Assembly (NCBI GenBank): GCA_964637835.1
Contig: CAZWYF010000005.1
Location: forward strand, 1 to 64,000
Origin: Glo-17 sp964637835
Lineage (GTDB): Bacteria > Krumholzibacteriota > Krumholzibacteriia > LZORAL124-64-63
Length of the DNA: 64,000 bases
Direction of reading: 5' to 3'
In this document: in pieces, positions 1-9,931 of the stretch
Numbering within the stretch: position 1 is the first letter of the stretch
Layout of the letters: the number at the start of each line of letters is the position of its first letter
Notes under the pieces: model-generated
The model's input: the letters and a program-made list of their open reading frames with translations, nothing else
Told to the model about the DNA's origin: nothing
Database searches by the model: none
Program-made: the position numbers and the translations under genes

Positions 1-187
1 GCCCGCCCCGCGCACCCACCACCGCCCACACCCGCCGCCCCGCTTTCGTCCCCGCAGCCGCTGTGCTATCTTCCTGCGAGCCCGCCGACCGGCCAGGGGC
101 GTCCTGCGATGGCGTTCGCGGCCGGCTTCAGTGCGGGCCTCCGTGCTTATTGCCGTCGAACCCGGGAAAGGACCACGCGTAATCACC

Positions 188-1669
188 ATGGCCGAGATCA
201 CCAAGCGCTCCGAGGACTACAGCCGCTGGTACCAGGACGTCATCCGCGCCGCCGAGCTGGCGGACAACTCGCCGGTGCGCGGCTGCATGGTCATCCGGCC
301 CAATGGCTACGCGATCTGGGAGAACATCCAGCGCACCCTGGACGACCGCTTCAAGGAGCTCGGCCACGTCAACGCGTACTTCCCGCTGCTGATCCCCAAG
401 AGCTTCCTGGCGAAGGAGGCCGAGCACGTGGAGGGCTTCGCCAAGGAGTGCGCCATCGTCACGCACCACCGGCTGATGCAGACCACGCGCGACGGCAAGA
501 CCGACGTGGTTCCCGATCCGGCGTCGAAGCTGGAGGAGGAGTACGTCATCCGCCCCACCAGCGAGACGGTGATCTGGGACATGTACCGCAAGTGGATCCA
601 GAGCTACCGCGACCTGCCCATCCTGATCAACCAGTGGGCCAACGTCATGCGCTGGGAGATGCGCACGCGGATGTTCCTGCGGACCACCGAGTTCCTCTGG
701 CAGGAGGGCCACACCGCCCACGCCACCGCCGAGGAGGGCCGCGAGGAGACCCTGCAGATGCTCGAGACCTACCGCTGGTTCGCCGAGGAGATCCTCGCCA
801 TGCCGGTGATCCCGGGCACCAAGACGGCCAACGAGCGCTTCGCCGGCGCGGTGGAGACCTACTCCATCGAGGCCATGATGCAGGACAACCGCGCGCTGCA
901 GGCGGCCACCAGCCACGACCTCGGCCAGAACTTCGCCAAGGCGTTCGACGTCAAGTTCCAGAACGCCGAGGGCACGGTCGACCACGTCTGGGCCACGAGC
1001 TGGGGCATGTCCACCCGCATCATCGGCGCGCTGATCATGACCCACAGCGATGACGACGGCCTGGTCCTGCCCCCGCGCATCGCCGGCATCAAGGCCGTGA
1101 TCGTGCCCATCTGGAAGAACGACGACGAGAAGGCCGCCGTCTGCGACGCCGCGCGGAAGCTGGCCGCGGAACTGCGCCCGGCCATCGGGCCGGTCCACAT
1201 CGACGACCGCGACAACCTGCGCCCCGGCTGGAAGTACAGCGAGTGGGAGCGCAAGGGCGTGCCGCTGCGCCTGGAGCTTGGCCCGCGCGATCTGGCCGGC
1301 GAGTCGGTCATGCTCAAGGCCCGCCACGACCGCGCCAAGAACGTGGTCGCGTTCGCCGAGGTCGTCCCCGGCGTCATGGCCGAGCTCGACCGCATCCAGG
1401 ACGACCTCTTCGCCCGCGCGAAGCAGCGGCTGGCCGACCGCACCTTCACCGTCGACACCTGGGAGGACTTCCTCGACCTCTTCGAGAACCGCGGCGGCGG
1501 CTTCGCCCTCTGCCACTGGTGCGGCGACGGCGCCTGCGAGCAGACCGTCCAGGACAAGACGAAGGTCACCATCCGCAACGTCCCCTTCGAGCGGGACGAG
1601 ACCCCGGGCGCCTGCGTCCACTGCGGCGACCCGTCCATCGGCCGCGTGGTGTTCGCCCAGGGCTACTGA
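188..1669 (+). CDS. proS: Prolyl-tRNA synthetase, archaeal/eukaryotic type
   Basis: This cytoplasmic enzyme charges tRNA-Pro with proline. The 493-residue product shows class II synthetase signatures: RPTSET near residues 122-127, and a motif-2 stretch with RWE (155-157) followed by TEFLWQEGHTAH (167-178). It lacks the long editing insertion of E. coli-type ProRS. It carries the C-terminal zinc-binding domain of the archaeal/eukaryotic type, with Cys pairs CHWCGDGAC (about 443-451) and CVHC (about 479-482), and it ends in Tyr. The ATG at 188 fits the family N-terminus (AEITKRSEDYSRWYQ). An in-frame GTG at 131 would add 19 residues unlike the family, and no strong ribosome binding site decides between them. 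The gene stands alone and converges on cydB. Confidence 0.96.
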   Translation: MAEITKRSEDYSRWYQDVIRAAELADNSPVRGCMVIRPNGYAIWENIQRTLDDRFKELGHVNAYFPLLIPKSFLAKEAEHVEGFAKECAIVTHHRLMQTTRDGKTDVVPDPASKLEEEYVIRPTSETVIWDMYRKWIQSYRDLPILINQWANVMRWEMRTRMFLRTTEFLWQEGHTAHATAEEGREETLQMLETYRWFAEEILAMPVIPGTKTANERFAGAVETYSIEAMMQDNRALQAATSHDLGQNFAKAFDVKFQNAEGTVDHVWATSWGMSTRIIGALIMTHSDDDGLVLPPRIAGIKAVIVPIWKNDDEKAAVCDAARKLAAELRPAIGPVHIDDRDNLRPGWKYSEWERKGVPLRLELGPRDLAGESVMLKARHDRAKNVVAFAEVVPGVMAELDRIQDDLFARAKQRLADRTFTVDTWEDFLDLFENRGGGFALCHWCGDGACEQTVQDKTKVTIRNVPFERDETPGACVHCGDPSIGRVVFAQGY

Positions 1670-1770
1670 TCGGCCGGACCGCGAGGACGACAGGCGGGGG
1701 CCGCCCGACGCGAGGCGCGGCACTCCCGACGCCAGACGCTGCATTCCAGACGCTGCATGCCAGACGAGAA

Positions 1771-1801
1771 GAGGGCCGGCTCCCCCATGGAGTCGGCCCT
1801 C
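1771..1801. terminator. Hairpin between convergent proS and cydB
   Basis: Arms GAGGGCCGGCTCC (1771-1783) and GGAGTCGGCCCTC (1789-1801) form a 13-bp stem with one G-U wobble and a 5-nt loop. The hairpin sits between the stops of two convergent genes and probably terminates both. There is no long T run on either side. A 14-bp unit (CCAGACGCTGCAT plus one base) is repeated about 2.5 times just before it (1730-1768). Confidence 0.6.
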
Positions 1802-1835
1802 CTGTCAGGCGCGGGACCGCAGGCCGTCGCCGGGA

Positions 1836-2861
1836 TCAGTACGACATCGAGTCCAGCTTCACCTTCCCCTGGAAGACCCGGTAGATGTGGAAGGTGTAGG
1901 CGATCACCAGCGGCATGCCGATCGCTGCCATGATGAGCATGGTCCGCAGGGTCTTGGTCGAGCTGGACGCGTTGTAGATGGTCATGCTGTTGGCCGCGTC
2001 GGGCCGCGAGTGGATCAGCTCGGGGAACATGCCGATCCCGAACAGCGCCAGCAGCAGCAGCATGGCCACGGCCGAGGAGAGGAACGCGAAGAACTCGCGG
2101 CCGTGGTGCATCTCCCGCGGGATGTTGGCGATGGCCAGGACGCTGAGGGCGGGCACCAGGAACAGCACGGGGTTGTCACGGAAGGGGTCGGCCATGTGCG
2201 GCAGATACAGCAGCGTGGCCATGGTGACCACCACGTAGAGGATGATGAAGGTGATGATCGACGGGCGCACCCAGGTGCGCACGCGGGCGTTGAGGTCGCC
2301 CTCGGTCTTGAGCACGAGGTAGATGGCGCCGTGCATGAGGAACATGGCCACCACCAGCAGGCCGGTCAGCACCGTGTAGGGGTGGATCTGCGCGAAGATG
2401 TCGCCGTGGTAGCGGAAGTTGGCCTCGATGGGCACGCCCCAGGCCACGTTGCCCAGGGCCACGCCGATGAGCAGCGACGCCAGCAGGCTGGAGACGCTGA
2501 ACGCCCAGTCCCACAGGCTGCGCCAGGCGCTGCTCTCGCGCAGGCTGCGCACGTGGATGGAGACGCCGCGGAAGATGAGCGTGAACAGCAGCAGGATGAA
2601 CGCGATGTAGAAGCCGCTGAACGCCGTGGCGTAGACGTGCGGGAAGGCCGCGAAGAGGGCGCCGCCGCCGGTCACCAGCCAGACCTGGTTGCCGTCCCAG
2701 AACGGGCCGATGGAGTTGAGGAAGATGCGCCGCTCCTTGTCGCCGCGGGCCAGCAGATGCAGGCCGCCGACGCCGAGGTCGAAGCCGTCGAGGATCGCGT
2801 AGCCGGTCAGCAGCACGCCGACCAGGATGTACCAGATGATGTTGTAGAACTCGGGATTCAC
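1836..2861 (-). CDS. cydB: Cytochrome bd ubiquinol oxidase subunit II
   Basis: Subunit II of the bd-type terminal oxidase, an inner-membrane protein that pairs with CydA to reduce O2 with quinol electrons. The 341-residue product has the family N-terminus with the DGFDLGVG motif near residue 22, then WDGNQVWL and TAFSGFYIAF, and about eight hydrophobic segments. The start is a GTG at 2861 that overlaps the cydA stop as GTGA, so the pair is translationally coupled. The open frame continues upstream inside cydA, but homology starts only at VNPEFYNIIW. Confidence 0.95.
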   Translation of the reverse strand: MNPEFYNIIWYILVGVLLTGYAILDGFDLGVGGLHLLARGDKERRIFLNSIGPFWDGNQVWLVTGGGALFAAFPHVYATAFSGFYIAFILLLFTLIFRGVSIHVRSLRESSAWRSLWDWAFSVSSLLASLLIGVALGNVAWGVPIEANFRYHGDIFAQIHPYTVLTGLLVVAMFLMHGAIYLVLKTEGDLNARVRTWVRPSIITFIILYVVVTMATLLYLPHMADPFRDNPVLFLVPALSVLAIANIPREMHHGREFFAFLSSAVAMLLLLALFGIGMFPELIHSRPDAANSMTIYNASSSTKTLRTMLIMAAIGMPLVIAYTFHIYRVFQGKVKLDSMSY

Positions 2862-4207
2862 GACCGCACCTCCCCGGTCCGGGGCATGTCCTCGGTCCGC
2901 GGACCGTGCTTGACCTTCTGGTCGAGCAACACGATGAAGACCACGAACAGCGCCACGTAGATCAGCGTGAACAGGATCAGCGAGAACAGCACGTTGCCCG
3001 CCGAGATGGTGTCGCTGACGCCGTCGGCGGTGCGCATGAGCTCGTACACGATCCACGGCTGACGACCGATCTCCGCGGCCGCCCAGCCCAGCTGGTTGGC
3101 GATCTGCGGCAGCAGCACCGAGAAGACGAAGATCCACAGCAGCCAGCGATGCTCGAAGAGCTGGCCGCGCCAGGCGAGCAGGCCGCCGCCCCACGCCAGC
3201 AGGATCAGCGCCATGCCGATGGCCACCATGAAGTGGTAGCTCTGGAAGGTGATCTGCACCGGCGGGCGATCGGCCTCGGGCCAGTCGTCGAGGCCCTGGA
3301 CCACGGTGTCGGTGTCGAAGTCGATGAGCCAGCTCAGCAGGCCCGGCACCTTGAGGCCCTTGACCTCCTGCTTCTCCTCGTCCACCCAGCCCATGATGGT
3401 CAGGTCCTGGTCGGGACCGGTCTCGTAGATGCCCTCGAAGGCGGCGAGCTTGGCGGGCTGGTGCTCGGCGACCATCACGGCGTTGTCGTGCCCGGAGATC
3501 AGCTGGCCCAGCGACCCGACCATGGCCACCACGAAGGCCACCTTCATCGACGTCCTGGCGAACTCCTCGTGCTGGCGCCGCAGCAGGTAGTAGGCGGCCA
3601 CCGAGATCACGAAGAACGCGCCGGCCTGCCAGGCGCCCAGCACGGTGTGCACCAGGCGATCGATGGTCGACGGATTGAGCACCGCCTCCCAGAAGCTGGT
3701 GATCTCGGCGCGCGGGCCGGTGGGGGTGTCCACGATGTGGTAGCCGGCCGGCGTCTGCATCCAGCTGTTGGCCACGATGATCCAGATGGCCGAGAAGTGC
3801 GCGCCGAGGGCCACCATGCAGGTGGCGAAGAAGTGCATGCCCTTGCTGATGCGCTCCCAGCCGAAGAGCAGCAGGGCGAGGAAGCCGGACTCGAGGAAGA
3901 AGGCGAAGATGCCCTCGGCCGCCAGCGGGCTGCCGAAGACGTCGCCGACGTAGCGCGAGTACTCGGCCCAGTTGGTGCCGAACTCGAACTCCATCACGAT
4001 GCCGGAGCCGACGCCGAAGGCGAAGATCAGGCCGAAGATGCGGACCCAGAACCGGGTGAGCTGATGGTAGATCGCCTTGCCGGTCTTCAGGTACATCCCC
4101 TCCATCATCACCAGGATCAGGCCGAGGCCGATGCTGAGCGGTGGATAGAAGTAGTGGAAACCGATGGTCAGGGCGAACTGGATGCGGGAGAGCATGACGA
4201 CATCCAT
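2858..4207 (-). CDS. cydA: Cytochrome bd ubiquinol oxidase subunit I
   Basis: Haem-bearing, quinol-oxidising subunit of cytochrome bd in the inner membrane. The 449-residue product starts MDVVMLSRIQFALTIGFHY, with the conserved N-terminal His at 18. It contains NWAEYSRYVGDVFGSPL, NSWMQTPAGY, the GHDNAVMVAEHQPAK quinol-site region and GRQPW. At about 450 residues it is the short Q-loop form rather than the long E. coli form (522). ATG 4207 is preferred because AGGAG lies 8 nt upstream; an in-frame GTG at 4216 is possible. It is first gene of cydAB. High-affinity oxygen reduction suggests life at low or fluctuating oxygen. Confidence 0.95.
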   Translation of the reverse strand: MDVVMLSRIQFALTIGFHYFYPPLSIGLGLILVMMEGMYLKTGKAIYHQLTRFWVRIFGLIFAFGVGSGIVMEFEFGTNWAEYSRYVGDVFGSPLAAEGIFAFFLESGFLALLLFGWERISKGMHFFATCMVALGAHFSAIWIIVANSWMQTPAGYHIVDTPTGPRAEITSFWEAVLNPSTIDRLVHTVLGAWQAGAFFVISVAAYYLLRRQHEEFARTSMKVAFVVAMVGSLGQLISGHDNAVMVAEHQPAKLAAFEGIYETGPDQDLTIMGWVDEEKQEVKGLKVPGLLSWLIDFDTDTVVQGLDDWPEADRPPVQITFQSYHFMVAIGMALILLAWGGGLLAWRGQLFEHRWLLWIFVFSVLLPQIANQLGWAAAEIGRQPWIVYELMRTADGVSDTISAGNVLFSLILFTLIYVALFVVFIVLLDQKVKHGPRTEDMPRTGEVRS

Positions 4208-4317
4208 GAAGACCACTCCTGGGGCTACGGGTGGTGGTGGCAGGTCATTATTTATCGCCCGGTTGCGCCGACTTCAAGCTGAAAGCGACGCTTCCGCTCC
4301 GGCCGCTGGCCGCTGGC

Positions 4318-4527
4318 CGCTGGGCACTGGGCGCTTGTCGCTGGGCACTGGGCGCTCGGGCCCGGAGGTCAGNNNNNNNNNNNNNNNNNNNNNNNNNNNN
4401 NNNNNNNNNNNNNNNNNNNNNNNNNNNNNNNNNNNNNNNNNNNNNNNNNNNNNNNNNNNNNNNNNNNNNNNNCGCTGGGCACTGGGCGCTTGTCGCTGGG
4501 CACTGGGCGCTCGGGCCCGGAGGTCAG
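4318..4527. repeat. 55-nt direct repeat flanking assembly gap 1 (100 N at 4373-4472)
   Basis: The 55 nt before the gap (4318-4372) are identical to the 55 nt after it (4473-4527). Each copy contains two 18-nt blocks CGCTGGGCACTGGGCGCT separated by TGT. The right-hand copy includes the stop codon of the arginine deiminase gene. Identical flanks of exactly one short fixed length look like contig ends sharing an assembly k-mer, so the true spacing is unknown and may be zero. Confidence 0.85.
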
Positions 4528-5816
4528 ACCACCGTGTCCCGCGCGATGGGCAGGGTCATGCAGCGGCAGCCGCCGCCGCCGCGGGCGAGCTCCGAACCGC
4601 CGATGGTGATCACGCAGCGGTCGTGGGCGGTCGGGTCGGCCTGGCCGCCGATCACGTCGGCCGCGGGCAGGATGGCGAAGCCGTGGCGGTCCAGCTCCTC
4701 GAGGGTGTGCACGTTGCGCGCATAGCCGATCACCTTGCCGGGCGCGAGGGCGAAGAAGTTGGTGCCGGAGTGCCACTGCTCGCGCTCCTGCTGCCAGCGG
4801 TCCTCGCGGCCGCCGCAGAAGATGGGCTCGAAGTCGAAGCCGAGATGCTGCAGGCCCTCCTGGAGCGTCTCCACCTCGCCGATCCGCCGCACCGCACCGC
4901 CGGCGATCTCCACGTGCACGGTGGGATGGTGGTTATGCTCGGTGACCAGGGGCGCGAAGACCATGCACGCGGCGTGGTCGAGGATGGTGAAGACCATGTC
5001 CAGGTGGATGAACGACTCCGGCTCATGCGGCAGCAGTTGCACCAGCAGGTGACGTGTGGACTCGGTGGCTCGGGACTCGCCCTTCAGGCGCTCGATGAGG
5101 AAGTCCACCGCCTCGGTGCTGGTGCGCTGGCCCACGCCCACCATGAGCAGGTCCTCGCGGGCGACGAGCAGGTCGCCGCCCTCGATGGTCACCTCGCGGC
5201 CGGCCGCGCCGTGGCGGGCGGGGTTGACCGTCTCGGTGCGGAACAGCGGGTGGAAGTCGAAGATGGCCTCCATGATGAGCGCCTCGCGCTCGCGCACCCG
5301 GCTGGCCATCCGCCCGATGAGCACCCGGCTGCCCACCGCGGCGGCCGCGTCGCGGGTGAAGAAGAAATTATGCAGCGGGGGCAGGGCGAAGCGCTCGGGG
5401 CTGAGGAACCGGGTGAGGTTGTCGCGCTCCAGTGGCACGCCCTCGATGAGCGCGCGCGTGAGATCCGCGGGGTCCATGGCGCCCAGCCGGGTGGCGAGCT
5501 GCGGGACGTGCTCCTGGGCGCAGACGCGCTCCACCAGGGTCTCGCGCACGCGGGCGGTGCGCAGGATCTCCTGGAGCAGGTCACGGACCTGGAAGGTGCG
5601 GGTCCAGCGCTCGAGCACGCCCTCGAGCTGGTGGTATTCCTGCACCGCCACGTCGAGGTTGAGGATGTCGCTGTAGAGCGCGCGCTCGGCATTGGCCGGG
5701 GTCATCTGGGTGACCTCGGGCCCGGGCCGGTGCAGGACCACGCCCTGCAGTCGGCCCACCTCGCTGCGTACGTCGATGACGAGCCGCCGGGCGTCGGGGT
5801 CGGAGGACGGGGACAT
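4524..5816 (-). CDS. arcA: Arginine deiminase
   Basis: Hydrolyses L-arginine to citrulline and ammonia, the first step of the arginine deiminase energy and acid-tolerance route. The 430-residue product shows the family blocks in order: HRPGPEVTQMTPANAE (about 29-44), LLHNFFFTRD-type segment PPLHNFFFTRD, GRMASRVREREA, EGGDLLVAREDLLMVG, FIHLDMVFTILD with the catalytic-site His, and C-terminal GGGGCRCMTLPIAR. The Cys of RCMTLP should be the nucleophile. No arcB, arcC or arcD is adjacent, so the rest of the pathway is not visible here. The gene's 3' end lies inside the repeat bordering gap 1. Confidence 0.93.
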   Translation of the reverse strand: MSPSSDPDARRLVIDVRSEVGRLQGVVLHRPGPEVTQMTPANAERALYSDILNLDVAVQEYHQLEGVLERWTRTFQVRDLLQEILRTARVRETLVERVCAQEHVPQLATRLGAMDPADLTRALIEGVPLERDNLTRFLSPERFALPPLHNFFFTRDAAAAVGSRVLIGRMASRVREREALIMEAIFDFHPLFRTETVNPARHGAAGREVTIEGGDLLVAREDLLMVGVGQRTSTEAVDFLIERLKGESRATESTRHLLVQLLPHEPESFIHLDMVFTILDHAACMVFAPLVTEHNHHPTVHVEIAGGAVRRIGEVETLQEGLQHLGFDFEPIFCGGREDRWQQEREQWHSGTNFFALAPGKVIGYARNVHTLEELDRHGFAILPAADVIGGQADPTAHDRCVITIGGSELARGGGGCRCMTLPIARDTVV

Positions 5817-5952
5817 GCCTGGTCACCTTCCGGGGCTGGGGGCGCGCGGGGACGGCCGACCGCGCCGCCTGCGCCGCCTGCGCCGACCGCACCCGCGATC
5901 GCGACCGCTGCATGGTATCCCGCGCGCGCGGCCGTGGCAACGCCCGAGCGGG

Positions 5953-6135
5953 CGCGGAGCACGAGCGAGGCCGGCGCGGAGCGGGAAGCGTAGCGGGCGC
6001 GGAGCNNNNNNNNNNNNNNNNNNNNNNNNNNNNNNNNNNNNNNNNNNNNNNNNNNNNNNNNNNNNNNNNNNNNNNNNNNNNNNNNNNNNNNNNNNNNNNN
6101 NNNNNCGCGGAGCACGAGCGAGGCCGGCGCGGAGC
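5953..6135. repeat. Tandem-type repeat interrupted by assembly gap 2 (100 N at 6006-6105)
   Basis: A 30-nt sequence beginning CGCGGAGCACGAGCGAGGCC occurs at 5953-5982 and again immediately after the gap at 6106-6135. The 8 nt CGCGGAGC also end the left flank, so the repeat period is about 45 nt. This looks like a collapsed tandem array in the intergenic region upstream of the trp promoter. No gene is supported between 5817 and 6228. Confidence 0.75.
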
Positions 6136-6228
6136 CAGCGGGAGGCGGGTGCAGCGCCAGCGCGCGTCCATCACCATCCATCAACCTGGATCCCGTCGAT
6201 GGCGATTGAATGTCCGCTATCGGCTGCC

Positions 6229-6247
6229 ATGACGACATATCCGTCAT
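6229..6247. promoter_or_regulatory. Inverted repeat upstream of the trp promoter
   Basis: ATGACG (6229-6234) and CGTCAT (6242-6247) form a perfect 6-bp inverted repeat with a 7-nt spacer, 29 bp upstream of the -35 box. The position suits an activator or repressor site. It contains ATGACGACA, which also appears in the right arm of the 25-bp palindrome at 41226-41250. Confidence 0.35.
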
Positions 6248-6275
6248 CGGCGACCGGAACTCCCCATTTTACGTC

Positions 6276-6304
6276 TTGACACATCCGCGCGATGTCCGTA
6301 AGCT
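6276..6304 (+). promoter_or_regulatory. Sigma70-type promoter of the trp-aro superoperon
   Basis: TTGACA (6276-6281, perfect -35) and TAAGCT (6299-6304, -10) are separated by 17 bp. This is the only near-consensus promoter visible upstream of the leader ORF; transcription would start near 6311. The transcribed leader then contains two identical 15-nt copies of CGACGCGTCAACGCG (6342-6356 and 6387-6401) before the leader peptide. Confidence 0.75.
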
Positions 6305-6445
6305 CTCCGGCAACAGTTCGGACCAGATCCCGACGGCCCACCGACGCGTCAACGCGACGCGGCACCGCCGCGACGCCGCACCACCGCGACGCGTCAACGC
6401 GCCGCCGCATCACCGCGACGACCGGCCGCCACCGGAAGCGATCCC

Positions 6446-6547
6446 ATGACCCGCGACCTCATCATCTCGACCGTGATCAGCGCCCCCAGCACCTGGTGGT
6501 GGTGGCATGGCGCGCTGGCAGGTCGGGGTCGAGGTCCGGATGGTTGA
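6446..6547 (+). CDS. trpL: Tryptophan operon leader peptide (attenuation sensor)
   Basis: A 33-codon ORF whose codons 17-20 (6494-6505) are four consecutive TGG, giving PSTWWWWHG. Trp is rare, so four in a row upstream of trpE is diagnostic of a ribosome-stalling leader. GGAAG lies just upstream of the ATG. The stop (6545-6547) is 39 nt before the terminator stem. An 11-nt sequence in codons 1-5 (GACCCGCGACC, 6448-6458) is repeated exactly in the 5' arm of the terminator (6586-6596). GGTCGGGGTC (6521-6530), 15 nt after the Trp codons, is complementary to both copies apart from one bulged base. These are the parts expected of a classical attenuator. Confidence 0.92.
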   Translation: MTRDLIISTVISAPSTWWWWHGALAGRGRGPDG

Positions 6548-6616
6548 CAGACGCTGAGCCGCTCAGCGACCGGACACGAGAAGAAGACCCGCGACCCGCC
6601 CAGGCCGCGGGTTTTC
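6534..6616 (+). terminator. trp attenuator: central hairpin and Rho-independent terminator
   Basis: The terminator stem is GAAGACCCGCG (6583-6593) with CGCGGGTTTTC (6606-6616): 11 pairs with one wobble, or a 6-bp GC core followed by TTTT. Upstream is a compound hairpin, GTCCGG (6534-6539) with CCGGAC (6570-6575), enclosing CGCTGAG/CTCAGCG (6552-6558/6562-6568). The antiterminator is 6521-6530 paired with 6586-6596, which removes the terminator's 5' arm. Stalling on scarce Trp-tRNA at 6494-6505 should leave 6521-6530 free and allow readthrough. Finishing the leader covers it and allows termination. Confidence 0.85.
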
Positions 6617-6670
6617 TCGTCCCGGCGCCGCGCCCCGTTCCCGAGACGCCACCGCAACCGAGGAGCAACC

Positions 6671-8148
<1,478 letters not shown>

Positions 8149-8152
<4 letters not shown>

Positions 8153-8742
8153 AGCTCCTGATGATCGACAACTACGACAGCTTCACCTACAACGTGGTCC
8201 AGGCCCTCGGCGAGCTGGGCGCCGAGGTGATCGTCCATCGCAACGACGCCATCACCGTGGCCGAGGTGGACGACCTCGCCCCCCACGGCCTGATCATCTC
8301 GCCCGGCCCGGGCACGCCCGCGGACGCCGGGGTGAGCGGCGCGCTCATCGAGCATCTCGGCGACCGGATGCCCATCCTGGGCATCTGCCTCGGACACCAG
8401 ACCCTGGTGGAGGTCTGCGGCGGCCGCGTCACCCGCTGCGAGCAGGTGATGCACGGCAAGACCAGCCCCGTGTACCACGACGGCCGCGACCTCTACACCG
8501 GCCTGAGCAACCCCTTCACCGCCACCCGCTACCACTCGCTGGGCGTGCGCGAGGAGGACGTGCCCGCGGTCCTGGAGATCTGCGCCTACACCGACGCCGG
8601 CGAGGTCATGGGCGTGCGCCACCGCACCCGGCCCAGCTTCGGCGTGCAGTTCCACCCCGAGTCCATCATGACCGCCGAGGGCGCCCGGCTGCTGCAGAAC
8701 TGGCTGCGGCTGTGCGTCCCGGCGCCGGAGGTGACGCCATGA
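8149..8742 (+). CDS. trpG: Anthranilate synthase component II (glutamine amidotransferase)
   Basis: Class I glutamine amidotransferase that feeds ammonia to TrpE. The 197-residue product begins with GTG at 8149, overlapping the trpE stop as GTGA. It shows LLMIDNYDSFTYN, the oxyanion loop ISPGPGTP, the nucleophile elbow GICLGHQ (Cys near residue 83) and the catalytic HPES near the C-terminus. The longer open frame upstream reads through trpE in another frame and has no homology. Such subunits sometimes also serve PabB; no pabB is present here. Confidence 0.96.
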
Positions 8743-9931
8743 GCGCCCTGACCGCGGTCTTCGCCGACCTGCTCGCCGGCCGTGACCTCGCCGCCACGGA
8801 GGCCGAGCTCCTCATGGACCACGTCATGGACGGCCGGCTCGATCCCGCGCGTCTGGGCGCCGTGCTGGCCGCCCTGCGCCTGAAGGGCACCACCGCGGCC
8901 GAGCTGGGCGGCTTCGCCCGCGCCATGCGGGCCCGGGTGGTGCCGGTGGTCGCCGCCCGGGCCGGCCAGGCCGTCGACACCTGCGGCACCGGCGGCGACG
9001 GCCGCGGCACCTTCAACATCTCCACCGGCGCCGCCCTGGTCACCGCCGCCGCCGGCGTGCCGGTGGCCAAGCATGGCAACCGTGCGGCCAGCTCGGCCTG
9101 CGGCTCGGCCGACGTCCTGGAGGCCCTGGGGGTGAACCTGGATCTGGACGCGGGCGCCCTCGGCCGTCTGCTGGACGAGGTGGGCCTGGCCTTCCTCTTC
9201 GCCCCGCGTCATCACCCGGCCATGCGCCACGCCATGCCCGTGCGCAAGGCGCTGGGCGTGCGCACGGTGTTCAACCTGCTGGGGCCATTGACCAACCCCG
9301 CCGGTGTCCGCCACCAGCTGCTGGGCGTCTACGCGCCGGAGCTCTGCGACCTGCTCGCCGGCGCCCTGGCCGAGCTGGGCACGGCCCGCGCCCTGGTGGT
9401 CCACGGCCACGACGGCGAGGACGAGCTGGCCCTCACCGGACCCACGCAGGTCACCGAGCTCCGCGATGGCGAGCGATCGCGATACGTCGTCACGCCCGAG
9501 GACGCCGGCCTCGCGCGCTGCACCGCCGCGCAGCTCGCCGGCGGCCACGACGCCGCCACCAGCGCCACGCTCCTGCAAGCCGCCCTGGCCGGCGAGCCCG
9601 GTCCGCGTACCGACGCCATCCTGCTCAACGCCGCCGGCGCCCTGCTGGCCGCCGACGCGGTCGCCGACCTGCGCGAGGGCGCCGCCCTGGCCCGCGCCGC
9701 CGTGCTCTCCGGCCGCGCCACCGTCCTGCTCGACCGCCTGCGCGAGGCGTCGCACGACCTCGCCGACCGCGCCGCCAGCGCCGACCGCGCCGCCANNNNN
9801 NNNNNNNNNNNNNNNNNNNNNNNNNNNNNNNNNNNNNNNNNNNNNNNNNNNNNNNNNNNNNNNNNNNNNNNNNNNNNNNNNNNNNNNNNNNNNNNCCTCG
9901 CACCGACCTCGCCGCCGGAGGTGACGCATGA
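8739..9931 (+). CDS. trpD: Anthranilate phosphoribosyltransferase (contains assembly gap 3)
   Basis: Transfers phosphoribose from PRPP to anthranilate. The product starts with ATG 8739 (ATGA overlap with trpG) and shows the PRPP loop VDTCGTGGDG, the FNIST motif and VAKHGNRAASSACGSADVLEALG, then NLLGPLTNP. About 350 residues are readable before the 100-N gap at 9796-9895, which is already full family length. The gap lies in an Ala/Asp/Arg-rich tail. After the gap, the frame ending PRTDLAAGGDA plus TGA at 9929-9931 overlaps the trpC start exactly as at the other junctions. That end frame is inferred, because the gap length is arbitrary. Confidence 0.9.

Noticed and set aside
1..187. Gene or riboswitch before proS
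   Set aside because: Only Pro/Arg-rich GC sequence; no T-box, hairpin or leader ORF could be supported.
128..1744. 538-codon open frame antisense to proS
   Set aside because: Arg/Gly/Ala/Val-rich shadow typical of the opposite strand of a high-GC gene; no domain, while the sense frame is a clear ProRS.
2906..4282. 458-codon frame antisense to cydA
   Set aside because: Composition of His/Asp/Gly/Glu repeats is the mirror of a hydrophobic membrane protein; no start signal.
9796..9895. trpD truncated or frameshifted
   Set aside because: The apparent frame change is due to an arbitrary 100-N gap; the frame after the gap ends in TGA overlapping trpC as at other junctions.
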